Source: CBDATA01 sp965215615
GTDB taxonomy: Bacteria; Acidobacteriota; Vicinamibacteria; Marinacidobacterales; Marinacidobacteraceae
NCBI GenBank assembly: GCA_965215615.1
Contig: OZ244068.1
Span: forward strand, 2,232,001 to 2,296,000
Direction: 5' to 3'
Length of the DNA: 64,000 nucleotides
A program made the position numbers and the translations under genes. The notes under the pieces are model-generated. The model made no database searches. It was given only the letters and a program-made list of their open reading frames with translations, and was not told where the DNA came from. Each line of letters opens with the position of its first letter. The stretch's first letter is position 1. Below, piece by piece: positions 34,400-42,203 of this stretch.

Positions 34400-36265
34400 T
34401 TGGCGACGGTTCTGCTCGCGGCGCTCGTGATCGCCGCACAGCCCGATCCGAACCAAATGATCGAGCCGGACGCGCGCCTCGAACCCGGAATCGCGCTCGC
34501 GCTGCCGCGGACGCTCGACTACGACATCTCCCCCGACGGCCGGCGGGTGGTCCTGTCGGTCGCGATCCGGAATCGGGCGGTGCTGTTCCTGACCGCTCCC
34601 GGCGCAGCACCCGGCCAGCTCACCGAAGGGCGGCGCTGGGACACGGCTCCCCGGTTCCTCCCCGACGGGACGACGGTGGTCTTCGTTTCCGGGCCGCGGC
34701 CGCGGGGAGACGAGGAGGCGCTCGGGGCGCTCTACCGCCTGTCGCTCGGCGGAAGTCCCGAGCGACTGACACCGACGGAGATCGAAGCCCGGGATCCCGC
34801 GGTCTCTCCGGACGGCAGCCGGGTGGCGTTCCTCGGACGCGACCCGGAGACGGACAGCGACTTCGATCTCTGGATATGGGAGGACGGACGAAGCAGGCGG
34901 ATTACCGAAGCCCCGGGGCGGGAAGGCGCGCCGGTCTGGTCGCCGGATGGAAACCGCCTCGCCACCTCCCTCGAGCGGATTCTCGCGGTAGTGCCGAGTG
35001 CGGGAGGCGATCCGGTTTTCCTCGAAAGCGAACCCCGGGGGCTGGCCTCGTGGACCCCGGACGGCGAGGGGATCGCCTGGGCCGCTGGCCGGGACGGTTT
35101 CGACGCCATCCTCTACCGGGATGCCGAGGCCGCGGGGCCGGTTTTCCCGCTGGTCACGGCGGAGCGTGACCTGGGCCAGCCGGTTTTTCGCCCCACGGAG
35201 GAAGGCCCGGAGATCGCCTGGGTGGAGTTGGACCGCGGCGACTCCCGAATCTGGCGCTCCGGGATCGAGCCGGATGCGGGCGGCGGCTTCGGGCTCGTCG
35301 GGCGCGCCCGGCCGGTGACCCCCGGGGGCGGGGTGCGCGAGCGGCTCCAGTGGACGCGGGACGGCGCATCGCTGGCCGCCCTTTTCGAGAGCGCCGCGTT
35401 TCCTCGAGATGTATGGGTGTTTCCTCGATCCGGCGGGCGCGAACGCATGAGCGACACCATCTTCCCGGAACTGGACGTGCGCTCCTTCTCGCGACCAGAA
35501 CGGATCGGAGACGGAGCGGCGGATGCCTTCCTGTACCGGCCGGTCGCGGACACGGCCGAAGCGCCGCTCCTCGTCTTCCTCGACGGGATCCGCGGGGTCA
35601 GCTCCCGAAACGGCTTCTCGCCGCTGATCCAACTGCTCGCCGCCGAGGGCTACGCCGTCCTCGCTCCCTCGCTTCCGGGGGGCGACGGGCGCGGCGAGGC
35701 GTTCCGGGACGCGAACGACCGGGACTGGGGGGGCGGCGATCTGGACGCACTCGCGACCTTGACCCGGCTCGCTCTCGAACAGCCGGGGATCTCGGACCGG
35801 GCTTGCGTTTTCGGGGTGCGCTACGGAGGCTTTCTCGCCCTCGCCGCGCTCTCGCGTCGTCCGGATCTTTTCGACTGCGGGATCGAGGCCATGGGCTTCG
35901 CCGACCTTCCCGAGCTCTACCGAAGCCTGGAACCGGCCCGGCGGAGCGTCCTCGATCGCGAACTGGGGCCGCTGCGGGGGAATCTCGAGCTCTACCGGCG
36001 GCTGTCCCTGCGGGGAGCCGGCGATTCGGTCACCGCGCCGCTTCTGTCCTTCCACGGAGAAGACATCCCCGAAGTGCCCTTCGCCGGGAAGCGAGGCTTC
36101 CTCGAAGAACTGAGGAGCAGGCCCCGGTATCCGCTACTCGACATGTACTTCCGGCACGATTTCGGCCGCTCCCTCTTCCGTTTCGAGACCGACCGGAACG
36201 CCTACCACGCCTTCCTCGGCCGGGTTCTCGAGTTCCTCTCGCTCCACCTGCCGGTTTTCGGATAA
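34400..36265 (+). CDS. S9 prolyl-oligopeptidase-like protein without catalytic serine
   Basis: 621 residues from TTG 34400, with a short signal peptide. Residues 35-350 form a TolB/WD-like propeller (ISPDGRRVVLS, VSPDGSRVAFLG, WSPDGNRLAT). The alpha/beta-hydrolase domain follows (LLVFLDGIRGVSSRNGF). At the nucleophile elbow the usual GxSYGG is GVRYGG: Arg474 replaces Ser. Acid/base candidates remain (FHGEDIPEVPF; FRHDFGRS). Family known: acyl-peptidases and dipeptidyl peptidases. This copy is probably non-catalytic or works differently. Its 3' end abuts lipA convergently. Confidence 0.8.
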   Translation: MATVLLAALVIAAQPDPNQMIEPDARLEPGIALALPRTLDYDISPDGRRVVLSVAIRNRAVLFLTAPGAAPGQLTEGRRWDTAPRFLPDGTTVVFVSGPRPRGDEEALGALYRLSLGGSPERLTPTEIEARDPAVSPDGSRVAFLGRDPETDSDFDLWIWEDGRSRRITEAPGREGAPVWSPDGNRLATSLERILAVVPSAGGDPVFLESEPRGLASWTPDGEGIAWAAGRDGFDAILYRDAEAAGPVFPLVTAERDLGQPVFRPTEEGPEIAWVELDRGDSRIWRSGIEPDAGGGFGLVGRARPVTPGGGVRERLQWTRDGASLAALFESAAFPRDVWVFPRSGGRERMSDTIFPELDVRSFSRPERIGDGAADAFLYRPVADTAEAPLLVFLDGIRGVSSRNGFSPLIQLLAAEGYAVLAPSLPGGDGRGEAFRDANDRDWGGGDLDALATLTRLALEQPGISDRACVFGVRYGGFLALAALSRRPDLFDCGIEAMGFADLPELYRSLEPARRSVLDRELGPLRGNLELYRRLSLRGAGDSVTAPLLSFHGEDIPEVPFAGKRGFLEELRSRPRYPLLDMYFRHDFGRSLFRFETDRNAYHAFLGRVLEFLSLHLPVFG

Positions 36266-36266
36266 G

Positions 36267-37160
36267 TCAGGCAGGCACCTGGCTCGCCGCGTGGTAGGAA
36301 CTGCGTACCAGCGGCCCCGCCTCCACGTGCCGGAGGCCCATGGCCCGGCCCCGTCGCGCCAGCGCGTCGAACTCGGACGGCGGAACGAAGCGCTCCACCG
36401 GCAGGTGCCGGCGCGTCGGCTGGAGGTACTGCCCGGCGGTCAGGATGTCCACTCCGATCGCGACGAGGTCACGAATCACCTCGTCCAGTTCCTCTTCCCG
36501 CTCGCCGAGCCCGAGCATCACGCCGGTCTTGGTGATCACACCCGGTGCATGGCGCTTGGCGCGGTCGAGCAGCTCGAGCGAGCGCGCGTAGCGGGCTCCC
36601 GGCCGCACCTGACGGTAGAGCCTCGGGACGGTCTCGATGTTGTGGTTGAGGATCTCGGGAGATTCGTCCATGACCCGGTCGAGAGCGTCCTCGTTCCCCT
36701 GGAAATCCGGGATCAGGACCTCGATGCGGGCCTCGGGGCGCCGCTTGCGGACTGCCCGGATGGTGGCCGCGAAAATCCCCGCACCGCCGTCGGGCAGGTC
36801 GTCGCGATTCACCGAGGTGATCACCGCGTGGCGGAGCTCCATCAGCTCGACCGCCCGGGCGACGCGCTCGGGCTCGTCCCGGTCGAGCCCGTCCGGCAGC
36901 CCGGTGGTGACCGCGCAGAAGCTGCAGGCCCGGGTGCAGACATCGCCGAGGATCATGAAGGTGGCGGTCCCCTGCCCCCAGCACTCCGCCATGTTGGGGC
37001 AGCGCGCCTCCTCGCAGACGGTGTGGAGTTCGTGCTCGCGGAGCAGCCGCCGGAGCCGTGACCACGTTCCCCCGGACGGGAGCCGCACCCGCAGCCAGGG
37101 CGGGCGACGGGCCGAAGGAACCGGATCGGAAGGGACGACCGGGAGAGCGACCAGACTCAA
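36267..37160 (-). CDS. lipA: Lipoyl synthase
   Basis: Radical SAM enzyme that inserts two sulfurs into protein-bound octanoate. 297 residues with both clusters' ligands: CEEARCPNMAEC for the auxiliary 4Fe-4S and CTRACSFC for the SAM cluster. The C-terminal RSSYHA supplies the Ser ligand. The start is TTG 37160, overlapping the stop of the E1beta/E2 gene (TTGA). Last gene of a minus-strand operon with lpdA and lipB, so target, octanoyl transfer and sulfur insertion are co-expressed. Confidence 0.97.
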   Translation of the reverse strand: MSLVALPVVPSDPVPSARRPPWLRVRLPSGGTWSRLRRLLREHELHTVCEEARCPNMAECWGQGTATFMILGDVCTRACSFCAVTTGLPDGLDRDEPERVARAVELMELRHAVITSVNRDDLPDGGAGIFAATIRAVRKRRPEARIEVLIPDFQGNEDALDRVMDESPEILNHNIETVPRLYRQVRPGARYARSLELLDRAKRHAPGVITKTGVMLGLGEREEELDEVIRDLVAIGVDILTAGQYLQPTRRHLPVERFVPPSEFDALARRGRAMGLRHVEAGPLVRSSYHAASQVPA

Positions 37161-39424
37161 GAGTCCCCGGCCGGCCAGCTTTCGAGGCGCTCTTTCACCC
37201 GGCTCATGAACTGATCGGCGGCCGCGCCGTCGATCAGCCGGTGATCGAACGAGAGCGCGAGAAAGACCATGGAGCGAATCGAAATGGCATCGTCCTCGAC
37301 CACCACCGGCCGCTTGTGCACTCCGCCGATGCCGAGGATGGCGGACTGGGGCTGGGCGATGATCGGCGTCCCGAAGAGCGCGCCGTAGGGGCCGGGATTG
37401 GTGATGGTGAAGGTGCCGCCTTCGAGGTCCGCAAGCTCGAAGCCGCCCGAACGGGCGCGTTCGGCGAGTTCGGCGATGCCTCGGGCCAACCCCACGAAGT
37501 TGCGCTCGTCGGCGCGGTCCAGCACCGGGACCACGAGCCCTTCGGGAAGCGCGACCGCGATGCCGAGGTTCACCGAGGAGTGATAGACGATCCGGTCTTC
37601 GTCGAGCGAAGCGTTCATCACCGGGAACCCGGCGAGCGCCTCGATGACCGCGGTGGCGAAATACGGGGTCAGCGTGAGCTTGATGCCGTAGCGGCGCAAC
37701 ATCTCCTCGCGCCGGGCAGCGCGGGCTGCGACCACCCGCGACATGTCCACCTCGAACACCGTGGTCACGTGGGCCGATGTCCTGCGGGAGCGGACCATGT
37801 GTTCGGCGATCGCGCGGCGCATCGGGGTCAGCGGCTCGGCGCGATCCCCTTCCCTCGCAGCAGGGGCGGGCGCGGGCAGGTCGGCCTCCACCGGGGCGGG
37901 CGCGGGCGGGTCGGCTTCTTCGACTGCATCCTCCGAAGTGGCGAGGTGATCGAGGATGTCCTGTCTGGTGATCCGGCCGCCCTCTCCCGAGCCGGTGAGA
38001 TCCGCGAGATGGATTCCGTGTTCACGGGCCATCTTGCGGACGAGCGGCGAACTGCGGGGACGGCCGGGTTTCGGTTCGGGTTTCGGTTCGGGTTTCGGTT
38101 CGGGGCTGGCCGGGGTCGGGTCCGGTTCCGGGGTCGCTTCCTCGCCGGGAGTCCAATCCTCGCCTTCGGCCGCGATGCGCCCCACCACCGTGTTCACCTC
38201 GACGGTGTGCCCCTCGGGAACCAGGATCTCGACCAGACGCCCGGAAAGGGCGGCCGGGACCTCGGTGTCCACCTTGTCGGTGGCCATGTCGAAAAGCGGA
38301 TCGTCGCGGGAGACCATCTCCCCGACCGGAACCCGCCACTTGGTAATCGTCCCCTCGGTGATGCTCTCGCCCATCTGGGGCAGGATCACATCGGTCGGCA
38401 CGGTGCGGGAATGGTAGCCGGAGCGCTCCTTCTTCTGACGCGCCAGCTTCCGCGCCGCTTCCACGATTTCGGCGACCGACGGCAGATGCTCCGCCTCAAG
38501 TTCCGGGGCGTAAGGGACCGGAGCATCCTTCGCGGCGATCCGGCAGATGGGCCGGGCGAGGTGCAAGAAGCCGCGCTCCGCCACCTCGGCGGCGATCTCG
38601 CCTCCGAAGCCCCCGGTCCGGTTCGCCTCGTGCGCGATCAGAAGGCGCCCGGTGCGCTCCACCGAATCGAGAATCGCCCCCATGTCCAGCGGCGCGAGCG
38701 TCCGGAGGTCCAGAACATCGGCATCGATCCCCTCGGAAGCGAGTTCGGAGGCAGCCTGCTCGACGAGAGGGGTGGCACCGCCGTACGCGACGAGCGAGAC
38801 ATCCGAGCCAGCCCGGACCCGCCGCGCCTGCCCGAGCGGGACACATTCGGAAGCCGCCTCCCATTCCGCGTCGGAGATCCGCAGGCTGCGGTAGAGGCGC
38901 TTGTGCTCGAGATAGAGCACCGGATCGTCGTCGCGGATCGCGCTTCGCAAGAGGCCCGCAGCATCCGCCACGGTGGCCGGTGCCACCACCTTGATCCCCG
39001 GCGCATGGACGAAAAAAGCCTCCGGATTGGCGGAATGAAACGGCCCTGCTCCGACTCCCGCGCCGACCGGCCCCCGCATCACCATCGGAACCAGAGGGCC
39101 CCCGCGGCCGCGGCTCTTGGCGGCGAAGTTGGTAATCATGTTGAACGCGCTCGCGATGAAATCCATGAACTGGAACTCCACGACCGGGCGGAAGCCCTCG
39201 AACGCGAGACCCACCGCCATCCCGGTGAACCCTTCCTCGCTGATCGGCGTGTCCATCACCCGGGAGGGGCCAAAATCTTCCAGGAACCCCTCGGTGAGAC
39301 GGAATGCCCCCCCGTAGGCACCGATGTCCTCGCCGAGCAGCAGCACCTGCTCGTCGCGCTCCATCTCGGAGCGGAGCGCCCGGCGGATCGCCTCCAGATA
39401 GGTCACTCCGGGTCGGTCAGGCAA
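37157..39424 (-). CDS. 2-oxoacid dehydrogenase E1beta-E2 fusion
   Basis: 755 residues in one frame. Residues 10-335 are a transketolase-like E1 beta subunit (TYLEAIRRALRSEMERDEQV, LLLGEDIGAYGG, MVMRGPVGAG). From about 345 it continues as E2: lipoyl domain (DVILPQMGESITEG; lipoyl Lys in MATDKVDTEVPA), a Pro/Glu/Lys hinge, a peripheral-subunit-binding domain (VRKMAREHGIHLADLTGSG), an Ala/Pro hinge and the acyltransferase core with DHRLIDGAAADQF. No stop separates them. TTG 39424 (AGAGAGG 7 nt upstream) or GTG 39406 is the start. E1alpha is not in the window. Confidence 0.92.
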   Translation of the reverse strand: MPDRPGVTYLEAIRRALRSEMERDEQVLLLGEDIGAYGGAFRLTEGFLEDFGPSRVMDTPISEEGFTGMAVGLAFEGFRPVVEFQFMDFIASAFNMITNFAAKSRGRGGPLVPMVMRGPVGAGVGAGPFHSANPEAFFVHAPGIKVVAPATVADAAGLLRSAIRDDDPVLYLEHKRLYRSLRISDAEWEAASECVPLGQARRVRAGSDVSLVAYGGATPLVEQAASELASEGIDADVLDLRTLAPLDMGAILDSVERTGRLLIAHEANRTGGFGGEIAAEVAERGFLHLARPICRIAAKDAPVPYAPELEAEHLPSVAEIVEAARKLARQKKERSGYHSRTVPTDVILPQMGESITEGTITKWRVPVGEMVSRDDPLFDMATDKVDTEVPAALSGRLVEILVPEGHTVEVNTVVGRIAAEGEDWTPGEEATPEPDPTPASPEPKPEPKPEPKPGRPRSSPLVRKMAREHGIHLADLTGSGEGGRITRQDILDHLATSEDAVEEADPPAPAPVEADLPAPAPAAREGDRAEPLTPMRRAIAEHMVRSRRTSAHVTTVFEVDMSRVVAARAARREEMLRRYGIKLTLTPYFATAVIEALAGFPVMNASLDEDRIVYHSSVNLGIAVALPEGLVVPVLDRADERNFVGLARGIAELAERARSGGFELADLEGGTFTITNPGPYGALFGTPIIAQPQSAILGIGGVHKRPVVVEDDAISIRSMVFLALSFDHRLIDGAAADQFMSRVKERLESWPAGDS

Positions 39425-40106
39425 CGTCGAGCCTCTCTTGCGGCGGCCGGAGCAGCCTGCGTTCGAAGAGCCGGGCGAAGGAATCGGCAAAGCGGTCGGC
39501 GAAACGGTCGAGCGAAACGCTCCGCCCGAGTTCGGCCGAAAGCGAGGTGACCCGGCACCCGAAGATGCCGCAGGGCGCAATCCGGTCGAACCAGCCGAGG
39601 TCGCCGCCGACGTTCACCGCGACCCCGTGGCTCGTGACCCAGCGCGCCACCCGCACTCCGATCGCCGCCAGCTTGCGAGAATCATCTGCCGAATCGCCGC
39701 ACCAGACCCCGGTGAGTCCGGGACGCGTCCGGGCGGGCGCTCCTTCGCCGGATGCCGAGAGGATCACCACTTCCTCGAGCGCCCGAAGGTAGGCGCGGAC
39801 ATCCTTCCGCCACGCGCGCAGATCGAGGATCGGGTAGGCCACGAGTTGTCCCGGCCCGTGGAAGGTCACGTCCCCGCCCCGGTCGGTTTCGACCACCTCC
39901 GCTCCGAGGCGTTCCGGGGGAAGAAGCAGATGCGCGCGACTCCCCACCGTTCCCATCGTATAGACCGCCGGATGCTCGGTGAGCAGCAGAACATCCGGGA
40001 TGTCTCCCCGCTGGCGACGGGCGACCAGATGGCGCTGGAGCTCGACCCCCTCCGCATAGGGGAGCGGGCGCCGGTCGAAGCGCCAAAGCGGAGAAACGGT
40101 GCTCAT
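39417..40106 (-). CDS. lipB: Octanoyl-ACP:protein octanoyltransferase
   Basis: Transfers octanoate from ACP to lipoyl domains, the step before LipA. 229 residues with RGGDVTFHGPGQLVAYPI, the catalytic Lys in SRKLAAIGVRV and Cys in IAPCGIFGCRVTSL. ATG 40106 overlaps the murA stop (ATGA). Its stop overlaps the TTG start of the E1beta/E2 fusion by 8 bp. Residues are intact. Confidence 0.96.
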   Translation of the reverse strand: MSTVSPLWRFDRRPLPYAEGVELQRHLVARRQRGDIPDVLLLTEHPAVYTMGTVGSRAHLLLPPERLGAEVVETDRGGDVTFHGPGQLVAYPILDLRAWRKDVRAYLRALEEVVILSASGEGAPARTRPGLTGVWCGDSADDSRKLAAIGVRVARWVTSHGVAVNVGGDLGWFDRIAPCGIFGCRVTSLSAELGRSVSLDRFADRFADSFARLFERRLLRPPQERLDVA

Positions 40107-41362
40107 CCGGAGATCACCTCGACCCGGGCTCCGAGCGAAGCGAGCCGCCCCGGCAGGTCCGCGTAACCGCGCTCCACCGTCTCGAGTGGGGCGATCCGGC
40201 TCTCTCCGGAAGCGGCGAGTGCCGCGGCAACCAGCGCCATGCCCGAGCGGATGTCGCGGGCATCGAGAGTCCTTCCCCGGAGCGAAGCGGGTCCGGTCAC
40301 GATGATGCGGTGCGGATCGCACAAGAACAGATCCGCCCCCATCGCGCTCAACTGTTCGAGCGCGAAAAGGCGCAGTTCGTACATCCAGTCGTGCATCAGG
40401 GTGGCACCCTTCGCGCAGGTCGCGAGCATGGTGACGAGGCTCACCATATCGCTCGGAAACCCCGGCCAGGGTGCGGTCACCACCCGGCGGAGCGCGCGGA
40501 GCTCCCCGGCCGCGGCGAGGAATCCGTTTTCCGACCCGGTGAGATGCATGCCCATCCGAAGCAGGACGCTGCCGATGGGCTCGAAGTCCACCGGGTCCAC
40601 TCCCTCGACCCGGAGCGAGCCGCCGGTGACTCCGGCCAGCACGGCCCAGCTTCCCGCTTCGACGAAGTCTCCGGAGAGCCGATGGGAGACCCCTTGGAGA
40701 CGGGGCTGCCCGGATATCCGGATGGTGGGGGTTCCCGCCCCTTCGATCTCCACTCCCATGCGGGACAGGAAGGCACACAGCTCGACCACGTGGGGCTCGC
40801 AGGCGGCGTGGCGGATTTCGGACTCGCCCCGGGCCCCGGCGGCCGCCAGCACGGCGGTCTCGGTGCCGGTGACCGAGGCTTCCGAGAGGTAGAACGACGC
40901 GCCGCGCATCCCGTCCGGAGCTTCGAGGAGGCGGACCTCCTCCCGCCGCTCGCGAACGCCGAGCTCGCGGAGCGCCGCGAGATGCACATCGAGCGTGCGG
41001 CGGGCCGGAAAATCTCCTCCCGGTTCCGGCATCAGGACGCGCCCCAGACGAGCCAGCAGCGGAGCGGCGAGCAGGACCGAGCCGCGCATCCGGCCCACGA
41101 GCGCGGGGTCGGGCCGGTCGGTCACGAGCTTTTTCGCCCGCACCCGGACCCGCGACTCGCCGAGGCCCTCGACTTCGGCACCGAGGCCCCGCAACAGCTC
41201 GCCGAGCGCCGCGGCATCGCGAATCCGCGGCATGTTCTCGAGTTCACACCACTCGTCGGTCAGAAGACAGGCAGCCAGCAGGGGCAGGGCTGCGTTCTTG
41301 TTGCCCTCGACGGTGACCGTCCCGGTGAGCGGGTGACCGCCCTCGACGAGAAGCGTGGTCAT
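40103..41362 (-). CDS. murA: UDP-GlcNAc 1-carboxyvinyltransferase, Asp variant
   Basis: First committed step of peptidoglycan synthesis, adding enolpyruvate to UDP-GlcNAc. 419 residues. Lys22 is in GNKNAALP. The active-site loop reads PEPGGDFPARRTLDVH, so Asp117 sits where most MurA enzymes have the Cys alkylated by fosfomycin; Asp at this site is known from Mycobacterium and Chlamydia and gives natural resistance. Other landmarks: GDFVEAGSW and PWPGFPSDMVSL. The start overlaps the murB stop and the stop overlaps lipB (both ATGA). Confidence 0.96.
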   Translation of the reverse strand: MTTLLVEGGHPLTGTVTVEGNKNAALPLLAACLLTDEWCELENMPRIRDAAALGELLRGLGAEVEGLGESRVRVRAKKLVTDRPDPALVGRMRGSVLLAAPLLARLGRVLMPEPGGDFPARRTLDVHLAALRELGVRERREEVRLLEAPDGMRGASFYLSEASVTGTETAVLAAAGARGESEIRHAACEPHVVELCAFLSRMGVEIEGAGTPTIRISGQPRLQGVSHRLSGDFVEAGSWAVLAGVTGGSLRVEGVDPVDFEPIGSVLLRMGMHLTGSENGFLAAAGELRALRRVVTAPWPGFPSDMVSLVTMLATCAKGATLMHDWMYELRLFALEQLSAMGADLFLCDPHRIIVTGPASLRGRTLDARDIRSGMALVAAALAASGESRIAPLETVERGYADLPGRLASLGARVEVISG

Positions 41363-42192
41363 GCCCCGAAGTCTCCGACCTGGACGATTTCGGGCTCAAG
41401 CCGGATGCCGAACCGACGGGCCACCGCCTCCCGGCACTCCTCGAGCAGCGTGCGGTATTCCCCGGCAGAAGCGCCGGCTTCGGCCACCAGGAAGTTCGCG
41501 TGGATTTCCGAAACCCGGACCCGGCCCACCGCCCGCCCCTTCAATCCGGCCCGATCGAGGAGCGCACCGGCCCCCTCCTGTCCGGGCGGATTCCGGAAGG
41601 CACATCCGGCACTCGGTACCCCAAGCGGCTGGGTGCGCTTGCGAAAGGCGAGGGACTCCCGGGCACGGGCGCGGAGGATCCGGGGATCTCCGGGCGTGAC
41701 CCGGAAATCGGCGGAGATCACGACCGGACCCGGAGGCGCGTCCGCCGGAAGGGAACGGATCGTTCCGTCCGCGTTGGCCGAACGGATGGAGACGACGAGT
41801 TCGCGGATTTCGCGGCCGCCGAAGTGGGCGTTCCCGGAAAGCGCTCCCCCCACCACGCCCGGAGTCCCGGCCCAGGTCTCGAGACCGCCAAGACCCCGCT
41901 GGATGGTCCAGCGGATCAGGCCGTTCAGGGTCATCCCCGCCGCCGACCGGATCCGGTCCGGGCCGAGCCGCGAGGCCCTGCCGCCGCGGATCCGGATCAC
42001 GAGGCCACGAACGCCGCGGTCGGCGACCAGGACATTCGAGCCGCCGCCCAAAAGCGTCACCGGGAGCCCCTCCCGACGCGCGAACCCGAGCGCTTCGAGA
42101 AGGGCCGCCTCGTCGCGAACTTCGGTGAACCAGTCGGCCGGGCCACCGATCCCGAGGCTCGTATGAGGCGCGAGCCGGTGGCTCCGGAGCAC
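41359..42192 (-). CDS. murB: UDP-N-acetylenolpyruvoylglucosamine reductase
   Basis: Flavin enzyme that reduces the MurA product to UDP-MurNAc. 277 residues: FAD-binding blocks HTSLGIGGPADW, LLGGGSNVLVADRGVRGLVI and GLGGLETWAGTPGVVGGAL, with a C-terminal SAGCAFRNP and a final Glu in RLEPEIVQVG. The short length without the extra loop suggests a type II MurB. GTG 42192 is the start, 11 bp after lpdA; the stop overlaps murA. Confidence 0.95.
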   Translation of the reverse strand: MLRSHRLAPHTSLGIGGPADWFTEVRDEAALLEALGFARREGLPVTLLGGGSNVLVADRGVRGLVIRIRGGRASRLGPDRIRSAAGMTLNGLIRWTIQRGLGGLETWAGTPGVVGGALSGNAHFGGREIRELVVSIRSANADGTIRSLPADAPPGPVVISADFRVTPGDPRILRARARESLAFRKRTQPLGVPSAGCAFRNPPGQEGAGALLDRAGLKGRAVGRVRVSEIHANFLVAEAGASAGEYRTLLEECREAVARRFGIRLEPEIVQVGDFGA

Positions 42193-42203
42193 CCGGGAAC
42201 CGG

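Noticed and set aside
38030..38130. Repeats in the E1beta/E2 gene (PEPK units)
   Set aside because: These encode the flexible Pro/Glu/Lys hinge after the lipoyl domain, normal in E2 proteins.
38399..38401. Internal GTG as a separate E2 start
   Set aside because: No Shine-Dalgarno precedes it and no stop ends the E1beta part, so a genuine fusion is the simpler reading; kept only as a test in the findings.
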